NCBI GenBank assembly: GCA_002844335.1
Contig: CP019154.1
Span: 1,674,001 to 1,738,000, forward strand
Origin: Haloarcula taiwanensis
Lineage (GTDB): Archaea > Halobacteriota > Halobacteria > Halobacteriales > Haloarculaceae
Length of the DNA stretch: 64,000 nucleotides
Direction of reading: 5' to 3'
Under the pieces are notes generated by a model. The model did not search any database. It worked only from the letters and a program-made list of their open reading frames with translations, and was not told the origin of the DNA. Shown here piece after piece: positions 18,951 through 27,605 of the stretch; position 1 is the first letter of the stretch; each line of letters starts with the position of its first letter. The position numbers were made by a program, and so were the translations under genes.

Positions 18951-20387
18951 CTAATCGTCGGCATGCTCGCCGGTATCAGAGCCGGTGTCGGCGTCAGAGC
19001 CGGGAATATCCGCCTCGTCGTGGGTACCGACGGGCGGTCGGTTTACCGCTGCCGCTGACGTGTCTTCGAGAGTCGTCCGGTCGTCGGCGTCTAGCGACTC
19101 CATCTCGCCGCCGGACCGCGCGTCCTGGTCGATGCGCATCGAACAGAACTCCGCGCCACACATCGAGCAGAAACGCGCCTCCTTGTAGTTGTCACCGGGG
19201 AGCGTCTGGTCGTGGTACTCGCGGGCGCGGTCGGGATCCAGCGCTAACTCGAACTGTTCGCGCCAGTCAAAGGCGTAGCGGGCCTCCGAGAGCGCGTCGT
19301 CCCAGTCCTGTGCGCCCTCGCGGCCGTTTGCCACGTCGGCGGCGTGAGCGGCGATGCGATAAGCCGCGAGTCCGTCCCGCACATCGGCTTTCTGCGGGAG
19401 CCCGAGGTGCTCTTTGGGAGTTACGTAACAGAGCATCGCCGCGCCGGCGCGGGCCGCCTCCGTCGCGCCGATGGCGCTCGTGATATGGTCGTAGCCCGGC
19501 GCAACGTCGGTCACGAGCGGGCCGAGGACGTAGAACGGCGCGCCGTCACAGACGTTCTGCTGGCGTTCGACCTGCTCTGTGATCTGGTCCATCGGGACGT
19601 GGCCCGGTCCCTCGACCATCACCTGCACATCGTGTTCCCAGGCGGTCCGCGTGAGGTCGCCGAGCGTGTCCAGTTCGGCGAACTGTGCGTCGTCGCCGGC
19701 GTCAGCGAGACAGCCCGGCCGGAGCCCGTCGCCGAGGCTGAAGGTCACGTCGTACTCGCGGAATATCTCGCAAATCTCCTCGAATTTCGTGTACAGCGGG
19801 TTCTCCATGCCGTTCTCCTCGATCCACTTCGCCAGGATGGACCCGCCGCGAGAGACAATCCCCGTTTTGCGGCCGTCGGTCAGCGGCAGGTGTTCCATCC
19901 GGACGCCAGCGTGGATGGTCATGTAGTCGACACCTTGTTTCGCCTGCTTCTCGATGACATCGAGCAGCAGTTCGTGGGTAATCTCACCCGGGTCGCTGGC
20001 GCGCTTGACCGCCTCGTAGATGGGTACTGTTCCAATGGGGACCGGCGAGTGCTCGACGTTGGCCGACCGTATCTCGTCAAGGTTGCTCCCGGTCGAGAGG
20101 TCCATCACCGTGTCCGCGCCGTAGTGGACAGCCGTGTGTAGCTTCTCCAGTTCGCCCTCGATGTCGCTTGTCTCCTCGCTGTTGCCGATGTTTGCGTTGA
20201 CTTTCGTCGCAAACTCCCGGCCGATAATCATCGGGTCCAGCGCGTCGTGGCCGACGTTCGCGGGAATCACCGCCTGTCCGTCAGCGACTTGCTGTCGGAC
20301 GAACGCCGGGTCGACGTTCTCGCGTTCGGCGACTCGCTCCATCTCCTCCGTGACGGTCCCGTTCTGCGCTGCTTCCATCTGCGTCAT
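18951..20387 (-). CDS. thiC: Phosphomethylpyrimidine synthase ThiC
   Basis: The 478-residue radical-SAM enzyme converts aminoimidazole ribotide to the HMP phosphate of thiamine. The C-terminal cluster motif CX2CX4C is present near 406-414 (CSMCGAEFC). Family blocks such as [14 protein letters not shown] and [20 protein letters not shown] are intact. A roughly 45-residue acidic tail follows the cluster. The ATG at 20385-20387 lies about 28 bases from a TATA element near 20415, indicating a leaderless mRNA and leaving no room for a TPP riboswitch. Confidence 0.96.
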   Translation of the reverse strand: MTQMEAAQNGTVTEEMERVAERENVDPAFVRQQVADGQAVIPANVGHDALDPMIIGREFATKVNANIGNSEETSDIEGELEKLHTAVHYGADTVMDLSTGSNLDEIRSANVEHSPVPIGTVPIYEAVKRASDPGEITHELLLDVIEKQAKQGVDYMTIHAGVRMEHLPLTDGRKTGIVSRGGSILAKWIEENGMENPLYTKFEEICEIFREYDVTFSLGDGLRPGCLADAGDDAQFAELDTLGDLTRTAWEHDVQVMVEGPGHVPMDQITEQVERQQNVCDGAPFYVLGPLVTDVAPGYDHITSAIGATEAARAGAAMLCYVTPKEHLGLPQKADVRDGLAAYRIAAHAADVANGREGAQDWDDALSEARYAFDWREQFELALDPDRAREYHDQTLPGDNYKEARFCSMCGAEFCSMRIDQDARSGGEMESLDADDRTTLEDTSAAAVNRPPVGTHDEADIPGSDADTGSDTGEHADD

Positions 20388-20408
20388 GATTACTAGGTTA
20401 TACTACTT

Positions 20409-20419
20409 AGTTATAAAAC
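20409..20419. promoter_or_regulatory. Shared TATA region between thiC and wtpA
   Basis: AGTTATAAAAC at 20409-20419 reads as a TATA box in both orientations. On the minus strand it is about 28 bases from the thiC ATG (leaderless). On the plus strand it would start a wtpA transcript near 20440 with a leader of about 60 bases. Confidence 0.5.
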
Positions 20420-20455
20420 ACCGTGGTCAAAAATGTGAAAGGCGCCCTGTCAATA

Positions 20456-20476
20456 CTGGGAACAACCCCAACACAG
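20456..20476 (+). promoter_or_regulatory. Leader element shared with narA
   Basis: The 21 bases CTGGGA..AACCCC..AACACAG in the wtpA leader match 28372-28393 in the narA leader except for two adjacent changes and one single-base gap. Both lie about 40-60 bases downstream of a TATA box. It may be an operator or an RNA element common to molybdenum-related genes. Confidence 0.45.
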
Positions 20477-20504
20477 ATGTACCCGAACAAGAAATGACCG
20501 AATA

Positions 20505-21386
20505 ATGGCCCGACGTACCCGGCGTGCAGTGCTTGCGGCACTGGGAAGTGGTATCGCCGCAACTGCAGGCTGCGGGGCGTTCGGTCGAGGGCGAGTGGAC
20601 GTGCTGGTCGCGGGGAGTCTGCAGAACGCGGCCAGTGAGACGCTCCAGGGCCAGACAGACATCGAGCTGGCCGTCGAAGCCCGCGGATCAGTACAGGCTG
20701 CTCGTCTCGTTGCCGACGGGAAACGAGACCCCGCTATTGTCGCCCTAGCGGACCCGACCCTGTTCAGCCGAGTCATGGACACTGCCTGGCACGCAGTGAT
20801 CGCCGGCAACGAGATGGTGCTTGCGTACAACCCAGAAACGACCGACGGGACGCGCATCGCGGACGCAGAGCCGTGGTATGCCCCGCTTAGACGCGACAGC
20901 GTCTCGCTCGGCCGCACCGACCCGTCGCTCGACCCGCTTGGCTATCGAACGCTGTTCGTGCTGGCCCTCGCGGCGGACTATTACGACGAGCCCGACCTGT
21001 CCAATGCTATCCTTTCGCCGGACCAGACGTACCCCGAGACACAACTGCTCGCGCAGTTCGAGACGGGGGCCGTCGACGCCGCCTTCGTCTACCGGAGCAT
21101 GGCGGTCGAACGCGACTACCCGTTCCGAGAGTTCCCGCCGGAGATACACCTCGGTGACCCCGCGCAGGCCGAACAGTATCAGGCCGCCACCTACGAACTG
21201 CCGAACGGCACGATACTCACTGGCAGCCCTATCGAGTACGGGGCTGTCCGCCGTGCTGCTGCAGAACCGGCGCGTACAGCCTTCGAGGCAGTCCTGTCCG
21301 GAGACTGGCTCGCACCACACGGATTTACCGTCCGTCAGGCGTATCCTCGACTGGTGGGAGATGTCCCGAGCACTGTCACGCGGTGA
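20505..21386 (+). CDS. wtpA: Molybdate/tungstate ABC transporter substrate-binding lipoprotein
   Basis: The 293-residue protein has an arginine-rich N-terminus (MARRTRRAVLAALGSG) and a lipobox ending at Cys23, followed by a ModA/WtpA-type binding domain (VDVLVAGSLQNAA, LADPTLFSRVM, GYRTLFVLALAADYY, FVYRSMAVE). It should capture molybdate or tungstate outside the cell. The permease gene begins inside its 3-prime end (26-base overlap). Cofactor genes moaE, moaC and moaB lie downstream, supporting molybdenum or tungsten as substrate. Confidence 0.87.
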   Translation: MARRTRRAVLAALGSGIAATAGCGAFGRGRVDVLVAGSLQNAASETLQGQTDIELAVEARGSVQAARLVADGKRDPAIVALADPTLFSRVMDTAWHAVIAGNEMVLAYNPETTDGTRIADAEPWYAPLRRDSVSLGRTDPSLDPLGYRTLFVLALAADYYDEPDLSNAILSPDQTYPETQLLAQFETGAVDAAFVYRSMAVERDYPFREFPPEIHLGDPAQAEQYQAATYELPNGTILTGSPIEYGAVRRAAAEPARTAFEAVLSGDWLAPHGFTVRQAYPRLVGDVPSTVTR

Positions 21387-22161
21387 GACCAGAGCCGGCC
21401 ATACGGTCGGCGTGCGCGAGCTCGTTCCCGTTCTGGGAGCGGTGCTGCTCCTGTATTTCGTCGTTCCAGTGCTCGTGCTCGTTCTCACGTACTCCCCGAC
21501 GGCGCTGCTGACGAGTCTGACAGAGACGTACGTCATCAACGCCGCAGTCACGTCTCTCGTTGCCGCACTCGGCAGTACAGTCATCGCTGTCGTGTTCGGC
21601 CTGCCACTGGCCTACTGGCTCTCGCGGACCACGAGTGTGCTGGCGACCGTCGCGATGGGTGCCGTCGTCCTCCCGCTCGTCCTCCCGCCAGTCGTCAGCG
21701 GGATGTTGCTGTTGACAGTCGTCGGCCCGAACGGACTCGGCGGTCTCACCGACCTGACGGTGACGCGGTCGCTACTTGGCGTCATCGCCGCCCAAACGTT
21801 CGTCGCGTCGCCGTTTTTCGTCGTCACTGCCAAAGCCGCCTTCGATGGCATTGATGACCGGCTCGAAGAAGCCTCACGGTCACTCGGGCGCGACTGGGTT
21901 GGGACGATGCGCTCGGTGACGGTCCCACTCGCAAAGCCCGGGCTACTCGCCGGCCTCGTCCTGACGTTTGCCCGCGCGATGGGCGAGTTCGGCGCGACGA
22001 TGATGCTGGCGTACTACCCGCGGACGCTCCCCGTCCAGATATGGGCCTCGTTTATTTCGGACGGGTTGGACGCGGCGCTGCCGGTGGCGGTCGTCCTGCT
22101 GGGCGTCGCGCTCGGAACGCTGCTGGTGGTCCACGCGCTCCGGGCGACGCCGTGGCGGTAG
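21361..22161 (+). CDS. wtpB: Molybdate/tungstate ABC transporter permease
   Basis: The 266-residue integral membrane protein has about six hydrophobic segments and the EAA-type cytoplasmic loop EEASRSLGRDWVGTMRSVTV, followed by the conserved ARAMGEFGATMMLA of CysW/ModB/WtpB permeases. The ATG at 21361 is inside wtpA, so the two are translationally coupled. No ABC ATPase gene follows in either orientation. The ATPase must be encoded elsewhere or shared. Confidence 0.9.
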   Translation: MSRALSRGETRAGHTVGVRELVPVLGAVLLLYFVVPVLVLVLTYSPTALLTSLTETYVINAAVTSLVAALGSTVIAVVFGLPLAYWLSRTTSVLATVAMGAVVLPLVLPPVVSGMLLLTVVGPNGLGGLTDLTVTRSLLGVIAAQTFVASPFFVVTAKAAFDGIDDRLEEASRSLGRDWVGTMRSVTVPLAKPGLLAGLVLTFARAMGEFGATMMLAYYPRTLPVQIWASFISDGLDAALPVAVVLLGVALGTLLVVHALRATPWR

Positions 22162-22190
22162 CGGGCCGGCAACGCGAAAAGAACGCCGAC

Positions 22191-23018
22191 TTACCGCTCG
22201 TGGGCCCAGAACTCCTCGTCGACGGTGACTTCCTTCTTGAACAGCGGCACTTCCTCCTTGAGGCGGTTGATGCCGTCCTCGACTGCACGGAACGCCTCGC
22301 CGCGGTGGCCGGCCAGGATGACGACGAAGACGATGTCCTCGCCGGCCTCGACCACGCCGGTCTTGTGGTGTAAACGGACCGCATAGACGCCGTCGCGTTC
22401 TTCGAGGTCCCGCCGGAGCGCGGCCATCTTCTCGGCGGCGACCTCGTCGTAGCGCTCGAACTCTAGCAGTTCCGTCGGCGGGTCCTCCGGCCCCTCCTGT
22501 GCGCGGACGCGCCCGGTGAAGGTCGCAATCGCGCCAGAGTAAACTTCGTCTGGGTCCCGCTTGACATCCGCGACGAGTGTTTCCAGCGTGATGTATGGGT
22601 CCCGTTCCTCCAGCGCCGTGACGATGTCGTCGAGGTCAGCGTCCGCGCCGTGGGGCGCGCGGTGGAGGACGGGATCGGCGGCCTCGCGGTCGCCGAGGAC
22701 CACCTTCGGTACCGCCGCGTCCGAGTACCCCTCGACGAGCGCGTAGTCGTAGTCGGGCGCAAGGGCGTCCAGCGTCTCTGTGAGCGTCCGTGACTCGCCC
22801 GTCGCGTACCACTCGCCGTCGTCAGTGAGTGCGACCGTTTCGGCCGCCCCGGCGTCGCGGTGACGAGCCGTGTCCTTCCCGTCCGTGTCGACATCCGGCG
22901 GGTGCGTACAGTGTTTCACCGTCGCGACACGTCCGGTCTCGGAGAGCCGCTGTGTCAGCCGCTCTACCAGCGTGGTCTTCCCCGACTCGGAGTGGCCGAC
23001 GATTCCCAGCACGTGCAT
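22191..23018 (-). CDS. MobB-MoaE fusion (molybdopterin synthase large subunit)
   Basis: The 275-residue protein joins a MobB-like GTPase (about 1-115, P-loop GHSESGKTT at 8-16) to a MoaE domain (about 120-275; YSGAIATFTGRVR, LHHKTGVVEAGEDIVFVVIL and PLFKKEVTVDEEFW near the end). MoaE builds the dithiolene of molybdopterin; MobB assists nucleotide attachment. The start at 23016-23018 (MHVLGIVGHSE) puts the P-loop at the N-terminus. It is convergent with wtpB. Fusions of this kind occur in haloarchaea. Confidence 0.92.
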   Translation of the reverse strand: MHVLGIVGHSESGKTTLVERLTQRLSETGRVATVKHCTHPPDVDTDGKDTARHRDAGAAETVALTDDGEWYATGESRTLTETLDALAPDYDYALVEGYSDAAVPKVVLGDREAADPVLHRAPHGADADLDDIVTALEERDPYITLETLVADVKRDPDEVYSGAIATFTGRVRAQEGPEDPPTELLEFERYDEVAAEKMAALRRDLEERDGVYAVRLHHKTGVVEAGEDIVFVVILAGHRGEAFRAVEDGINRLKEEVPLFKKEVTVDEEFWAHER

Positions 23019-23183
23019 GCGCGCCTCTAACACAGGAACGTAGATAGGCCTTGTTCCTGACCGCGGGGCCGTGTCTACCGCTCGGCAGTAGCCGACGCGG
23101 TACCCGGCTCCTACCAGTCCGACGGGGGCATGCCGCGGGTGGTCGTACTCTATATTGATTACCTACCGGAGAGTAGCGACGCT

Positions 23184-23843
23184 ATGACTGTCGTGGCCGA
23201 GTTCACAATCGACTCGGACGAGTTCATTCTCGGGAAGGTGCTGGCGAGGGGCGACAACACGCACGTGGAGATGGAGCGGGTGGTGCCCGCCTCGGGGCGG
23301 GTGATGCCGTACATCTGGGTCCACGGCGGGGCGTTCGACGAGTTCGAAGTCGCTGTCGAGTCGAGTACGTACGTCCAAGCACTGCGCTCGCTCGACCGCA
23401 TCGGGGAAAGCGCCCTCTACCGCGTCGAATGGGCCGAGGACGTGGAGAGTCTCATCTACGGCATGGCGGAGACGAACGCCACGATTCTGGAGGCCAGAGG
23501 CAACGTCGAGTGGTTCTTCCGTATCCGGTTCGACGACCACAGCGGGCTCACGGACTTCCACAACTTCTGTACGGACCACGACATCGTGTTCCAGCTGGAC
23601 CGCGTGTACACGCTCGCGGAGGAGTACGACGGCGGGTATATGTTCGACCTGACCGACTCACAGCGGCGGGCGCTGGTCCTGGCCGTCGAATCGGGCTACT
23701 TCGAGGTGCCGCGTGGCACGACGCTGGGCGAACTCGGGGCGGAACTCGGTATCTCGGAGCAGTCGGTCTCGGAGAGCATCCGCCGCGCGACCAACAAGGT
23801 ACTCCACTCAGTGATGTTCGACTCGCCGAAATGGGAGCGATAA
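23184..23843 (+). CDS. HTH_10 (bacterio-opsin activator type) regulator
   Basis: The 219-residue protein has an N-terminal sensor-like region and a C-terminal HTH_10 domain (about 157-212: LTDSQRRALVLAVESGYFEV, then LGELGAELGISEQSVSESI). Unlike the two regulators further along the window it has no CxCx7C motif. The ATG at 23184 is chosen because residues before it look non-coding. It is divergent from the MobB-MoaE gene and followed by two small signalling proteins. Confidence 0.87.
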   Translation: MTVVAEFTIDSDEFILGKVLARGDNTHVEMERVVPASGRVMPYIWVHGGAFDEFEVAVESSTYVQALRSLDRIGESALYRVEWAEDVESLIYGMAETNATILEARGNVEWFFRIRFDDHSGLTDFHNFCTDHDIVFQLDRVYTLAEEYDGGYMFDLTDSQRRALVLAVESGYFEVPRGTTLGELGAELGISEQSVSESIRRATNKVLHSVMFDSPKWER

Positions 23844-23916
23844 CAGGCGTCGACATATAAATGGGTGATATAACAGGTAATAGTGCCTTACCCTTCCGGG
23901 ACGTTCCTCAGAACAG

Positions 23917-24267
23917 ATGTCCAAGAGAGAGACGCTGAACTGGAGTTCGGTCTTCGATTGCCTGGCGAACGACGAACGGCGGGCCATCCTGAGCTTCCTG
24001 GTCGACGAGGACGGCCAGGTGACGATAGACGACGTGGCCGGACACCTCGCAGTCGACGGCGACGACGACACCGCGGTCGGCCGGGCGCGCGTCCAGTTGC
24101 ACCACGTCCACCTCCCGAAGCTCAACGCCGCGGGGCTCATCGTCTGGAGCCGCGACCAGGGCACCGTCCGGGAGACGACACTCGCGTACCAGCTCCCCGT
24201 CGGAGCCATCACGACCGCGCCGGTGACCACGGCCCAAGGTACTGAAACCCAACAGGTGAGCGACTGA
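23917..24267 (+). CDS. DUF7344-type winged-helix protein
   Basis: The 116-residue protein starts with a winged-helix-like domain (VFDCLANDERRAILSFLVDE at 12-31, then VHLPKLNAAGLIVWSRDQGT). This layout is typical of haloarchaeal DUF7344 proteins, relatives of ArsR-like repressors. There are no metal-binding cysteines. The HalOD1 gene follows after 8 bases, so the pair is likely one signalling unit. Confidence 0.78.
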   Translation: MSKRETLNWSSVFDCLANDERRAILSFLVDEDGQVTIDDVAGHLAVDGDDDTAVGRARVQLHHVHLPKLNAAGLIVWSRDQGTVRETTLAYQLPVGAITTAPVTTAQGTETQQVSD

Positions 24268-24275
24268 CGGAGACG

Positions 24276-24551
24276 ATGGTCGATAGCACAGACAATAACG
24301 AAATCGTGGACGCGATGACCGAGCCGTACGACTCGGTCACCGGCGTCGTCGTCCGGGCCGTCTCGACAGCGAACGACTGCGACCCCCTCGACCTGCCGCC
24401 GCTGGCGGACACCGTCGACGGGGACGTTCTGGAGGCGCTGTTCCCCGTGCCGGACAGCGACCTGACGGTGTCCTTCGAGTTCGCCGGCCGGGCCGTCGTC
24501 ATCCAGAGCCCGGCGACGGTGTACGTACAGCCGGCGTCCCGGAGTGAGTAA
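24276..24551 (+). CDS. HalOD1 output-domain protein
   Basis: The 91-residue protein is a stand-alone HalOD1 domain, a haloarchaeal module found with two-component systems (DPLDLPPLADTVDGDVLEAL and VSFEFAGRAVVIQ). Its biochemical activity is unknown. It lies 8 bases after the winged-helix gene and converges with moaC. Confidence 0.8.
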   Translation: MVDSTDNNEIVDAMTEPYDSVTGVVVRAVSTANDCDPLDLPPLADTVDGDVLEALFPVPDSDLTVSFEFAGRAVVIQSPATVYVQPASRSE

Positions 24552-24575
24552 CCGGGGCGGTCCGCCTCGCAGGGC

Positions 24576-25049
24576 TTACCGCTCGACGGTTTTCTCGACG
24601 ACACGGATGTCTTCGATGGCCGTGGTCGGGTACTCGCCGTCGGCGTCTTTCTCGTTTGCCTTCACCATATCCCAGACGACGTTGAGGCCGGTCGTCACGC
24701 CCTCCAGCGCTTCCATCTCGCAGCCGGTTTTGCCGACTGTCTCGACGGCAACCGTGAGTTCGACGGCCTCGTCGCCGACGGTGAACTCGACTTCGACGTT
24801 CGTGATGGGGATCTGGTGGCACATCGGCACCGTCTCCCACGTGTGTTTCACCGCCTGAATCGCGCCGATGCGGGCCGTCGTCAGCACGTCGCCTTTCTCC
24901 ACCTCGTCGGCGTCGATGGCCGCCAGCGTGGACTCGGTGAGCCGAATCTGTCCGCGCGCGACTGCGCGGCGCTGGCTCTCGGCCTTATCGCCCACATCAA
25001 CCATCTGTGCGTCCCCCTCCTCGTCGACGTGCGTGAACTCCTCGGGCAT
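24576..25049 (-). CDS. moaC: Cyclic pyranopterin monophosphate synthase MoaC
   Basis: The 157-residue enzyme makes cyclic pyranopterin monophosphate in molybdenum cofactor synthesis. Active-site blocks are present: MCHQI at 76-80, GKTGCEMEALEGV near 106-118, and DMVK with Asp127 and Lys130, matching the essential Asp-x-x-Lys of bacterial MoaC. The start at 25047-25049 gives MPEEFTHVDEEG. It is encoded 44 bases downstream of moaB on the same strand. Confidence 0.95.
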   Translation of the reverse strand: MPEEFTHVDEEGDAQMVDVGDKAESQRRAVARGQIRLTESTLAAIDADEVEKGDVLTTARIGAIQAVKHTWETVPMCHQIPITNVEVEFTVGDEAVELTVAVETVGKTGCEMEALEGVTTGLNVVWDMVKANEKDADGEYPTTAIEDIRVVEKTVER

Positions 25050-25093
25050 ACCTCCCTGTAGCCGATGCCGGCCCAAAACCGTGCGGGTCCGTG

Positions 25094-25654
25094 CTACCGG
25101 CGGACGAGCCCCAGCAGGTGGCCCACAGCGGGCGCGACGAGTCGCTCCGCGCCCGTCCGAGCGGCGTTCTCGCTGCCGGGGAGACAGAACACCAGCCGGT
25201 CGTCGACGATGCCGGCGGTCGCCCGCGAGGCCATCGCCATCGGCCCGACTTCCTCGTAGGAGAGCCAGCGGAACAGTTCGCCGAAGCCGGGAATCGGCCG
25301 GTCAAACAGCGGTTCGATGGCGTCGACAGTCACGTCGTCGGGCGTGAGACCAGTCCCGCCGGTCGTCAGAACCACGTCGACCCCGTCATCCAGCAGGCTG
25401 GCAACGGCGTCTTCGATAGCGTCCATCTCGTCTGCGACGAGCCGACGCTCGGCGATCTCGTGGCCCGCGGCTTCGCAGGCCGCAGCGATGCTGTCACCTG
25501 CTGGGTCGTCGTCCAGCGTTCGCGAGGTCGAGACGGTGAGGACGCCTATTTCAACCCCTTCAGCGTCGTGGGCGTGATGGTCGTCGTGGGTGTGTTCCCT
25601 GTGGTCGTGTCCCACCTCGCTGTCGTTGGCGTCCTCGTCGTGGTCGTGTCCCAT
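25094..25654 (-). CDS. moaB: MoaB/MogA-type molybdopterin protein with His-rich leader
   Basis: The 186-residue protein has a MoCF-biosynthesis fold (VVLTTGGTGLTPDDVTVDAI, then FRWLSYEEVGPMAMASRATA and FCLPGSENAA), so it should activate molybdopterin by adenylylation or act as the archaeal MoaB. The first 32 or so residues form a His/Asp-rich tail (GHDHDEDAN, GHDHREHTHDDHHAHD) that looks able to bind Zn, Ni or Cu. The start at 25652-25654 retains the tail. Confidence 0.9.
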   Translation of the reverse strand: MGHDHDEDANDSEVGHDHREHTHDDHHAHDAEGVEIGVLTVSTSRTLDDDPAGDSIAAACEAAGHEIAERRLVADEMDAIEDAVASLLDDGVDVVLTTGGTGLTPDDVTVDAIEPLFDRPIPGFGELFRWLSYEEVGPMAMASRATAGIVDDRLVFCLPGSENAARTGAERLVAPAVGHLLGLVRR

Positions 25655-25759
25655 ACAAGGGATGACAGTCGGCGGCAAAATATACCCTCGGCTGCGTGGC
25701 CGGCGGTCGCACTAACTCTAGCAGCGTCCACGACAAGTGCCAGTCGATATGAGCGGTGC

Positions 25760-26278
25760 TTATTCGTAGTATGGGAGCCGTTCGACGATCTCAGCGAAGG
25801 CCACGTTCTCGCGGACCTGATTCATTTTGACACGGAGGCGCTCCCCCACATCGGCGTCGGAGACGATAACGACGTACCCGCCGTCGATACGTGCGACGCC
25901 GTCGCCCTTGTCGCCGATGTTGTCGATTTCGACGACACGCGTTTCACCCTCAGCAACGGGCGGGGACGACGGTTCGAACTCAGGTTCCCCGCCCGGTTTG
26001 TCGGACCGGGAATCGGACTGGGTCTCAGACTTGGATTGTGAATTGGACCGAGGCCCGGGCTCCGAGTGGGAATTGGACCGAGGCTCGGGACTGGATTGAG
26101 ACGGTGACTGGGGTGTGGGTGCCTCGGCCGCCGGCTCGAACAGCGCGATCCGGTACAGCGTCTCGGAGGCCAGCGTTCCCAGTTCGACCTCTTGTTTCGG
26201 AATCTCGATCACGTACGAGTCGTTGTGCTCCTCGACGGGTGCGGTAAAGAGACAGTGAAGATCTGAATCGGTCGCCAT
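25760..26278 (-). CDS. TRAM domain protein with Ser-rich linker
   Basis: The 172-residue protein ends in a TRAM domain (about 110-172: VVEIDNIGDKGDGVARIDGG, ERLRVKMNQVRENVAFAEIV), an RNA-binding beta barrel that haloarchaea carry in many small proteins. The N-terminal 50 residues form a separate small domain. Between them is a repetitive linker in which PRSNS-type units recur (PRSNSHSEPGPRSNSQS), probably disordered. A TATA-like AATTATAC lies only a few bases before the ATG, so the start may need revision. Confidence 0.82.
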   Translation of the reverse strand: MATDSDLHCLFTAPVEEHNDSYVIEIPKQEVELGTLASETLYRIALFEPAAEAPTPQSPSQSSPEPRSNSHSEPGPRSNSQSKSETQSDSRSDKPGGEPEFEPSSPPVAEGETRVVEIDNIGDKGDGVARIDGGYVVIVSDADVGERLRVKMNQVRENVAFAEIVERLPYYE

Positions 26279-26416
26279 TAGTATAATTGGTTCGGCTAGG
26301 ACCGGAACTGCATTGATTCTGGTGTTTTCGATCCGCCGGGCCGACCGCTACCGGAGGGGAGGCGAACAGGCTGTGCACGCCCGCTATCGAGCGAGCCGTC
26401 GGGCAGCGATCGGGGA

Positions 26417-26734
26417 TTACTCGAACTCGAACAGCCGACGGAGCTCGCGCTCGATGGCGTCAGTGAACGCCGACAGCACTGTGTCGAACGTCGCTTCGTC
26501 GCCCGGCAGAGACTGCGCACGCGCCGCAGTGTCGTCGGGCAGCCGGATGCTGAACGTCCCGTCCCCCTCGTACACCGGCTCGCTCTCGCTGAGAATCTGC
26601 CGGTCTATCCCGCGAAGGACTTCGGAGTCGTACTGCCCATGCAGTTCCTGATACGCGTTCGAGTACGCCGCTTCGAGCTCCTCGAAGTAGTAGGCGTACT
26701 TCTCGTCGAATTTCTCGGCGTCGAACTCGGTCAT
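26417..26734 (-). CDS. DUF5783 family protein
   Basis: The 105-residue acidic protein (MTEFDAEKFDEKYAYYFEEL at the start, LPGDEATFDTVLSAFTDAIE near the end) matches the small haloarchaeal DUF5783 family of unknown function. It is predominantly helical with no cysteines, signal or membrane segment. The start at 26732-26734 fits family members. Confidence 0.75.
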   Translation of the reverse strand: MTEFDAEKFDEKYAYYFEELEAAYSNAYQELHGQYDSEVLRGIDRQILSESEPVYEGDGTFSIRLPDDTAARAQSLPGDEATFDTVLSAFTDAIERELRRLFEFE

Positions 26735-26854
26735 GGCTGCAGTGTCGCCGGGGCGAGGGTAAAGGGTTCCGTGCCGCCGGGGACAGCACACCCGGTCGAG
26801 ACCGACGCGCTCGAAGTCGGGTTTCGGTGCCTATCGGCTCCGGCCGGACACCGG

Positions 26855-27520
26855 CTATCGCTCCCCTGTAACCCCGATTTCACCGGCGAATTGCGTGAAG
26901 AACTCGTCCATGAATTCCCGACGCTGCTGACCAAGACGCCGGCCGGGGTAGGTGTACAGCATATCGACGCGTTCCTGCGCCCAGTCCCGGAGAAGTGCGA
27001 TATCCGGAGAATCGGTGGACTCGACATCGGTAGCTGACGTGTCATCGATGACCGCGTATTTCTCACCCATCCGCCCGGACCGCTCGCCGACGATACAGGC
27101 CAGTCGAATGAGGCCGCGCGCGCCGGCAGCGTCCAGCTTGTCCGCGTCGAAGAGGAGTTTCGCCTCCAGCGTTTCCGGTTCCGGGGAACTCGCCCGGATA
27201 CTGTGTGTTCGGATACAGTGTTTCAGACGGCCGATTCGATCAGGTTCCACACCTTCGGCCGCGAGTAGTTGCGCGGCTTCTGCTGTGGCCCATTCGTCGT
27301 GGTCATCGATGTCACCGGCCCGCTCCCGGGGCCGACCGATATCGTGGAGCCACGCCGACGCGGCGAGGATATCCCGGTCGACCGAGCCGTCGCAGTCGTC
27401 CGCGAGTCGAAGTGCGATGTCTCTGACTCGCTTGGCGTGAAACTGGTCGTGGGCTGGGAGGGCGTCTTCGTAGTACGACAGCGACAGTGTTCGGGCGAGG
27501 GGGCCAAGTTCCTGTGTCAT
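26855..27520 (-). CDS. HD domain phosphohydrolase
   Basis: The 221-residue protein has an HD-domain metal site: His28 in QFHAKRVRDIA, His59-Asp60 in WLHDIGRP, and further His/Asp residues near 71-75. The HCIRTHSIR block and DADKLDAAGARGLIRL near the middle are typical of the small uncharacterised YedJ-like HD hydrolases. The ATG at 27518-27520 begins the domain cleanly. Substrate unknown. It lies 85 bases downstream of the NarO-like regulator on the same strand. Confidence 0.87.
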   Translation of the reverse strand: MTQELGPLARTLSLSYYEDALPAHDQFHAKRVRDIALRLADDCDGSVDRDILAASAWLHDIGRPRERAGDIDDHDEWATAEAAQLLAAEGVEPDRIGRLKHCIRTHSIRASSPEPETLEAKLLFDADKLDAAGARGLIRLACIVGERSGRMGEKYAVIDDTSATDVESTDSPDIALLRDWAQERVDMLYTYPGRRLGQQRREFMDEFFTQFAGEIGVTGER

Positions 27521-27605
27521 TGGCAGCGGTGGCACCTCGCGTTCGGGCTGAAATAACTGCTGTGAAATACGTATACATCGTTGACATGTTTCGAGGGCGT
27601 GCCAC

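Noticed and set aside
20388-20504. Possible TPP riboswitch upstream of thiC
   Set aside because: The TATA box is only about 28 bases from the thiC ATG, so the mRNA appears leaderless and no room remains for a riboswitch.
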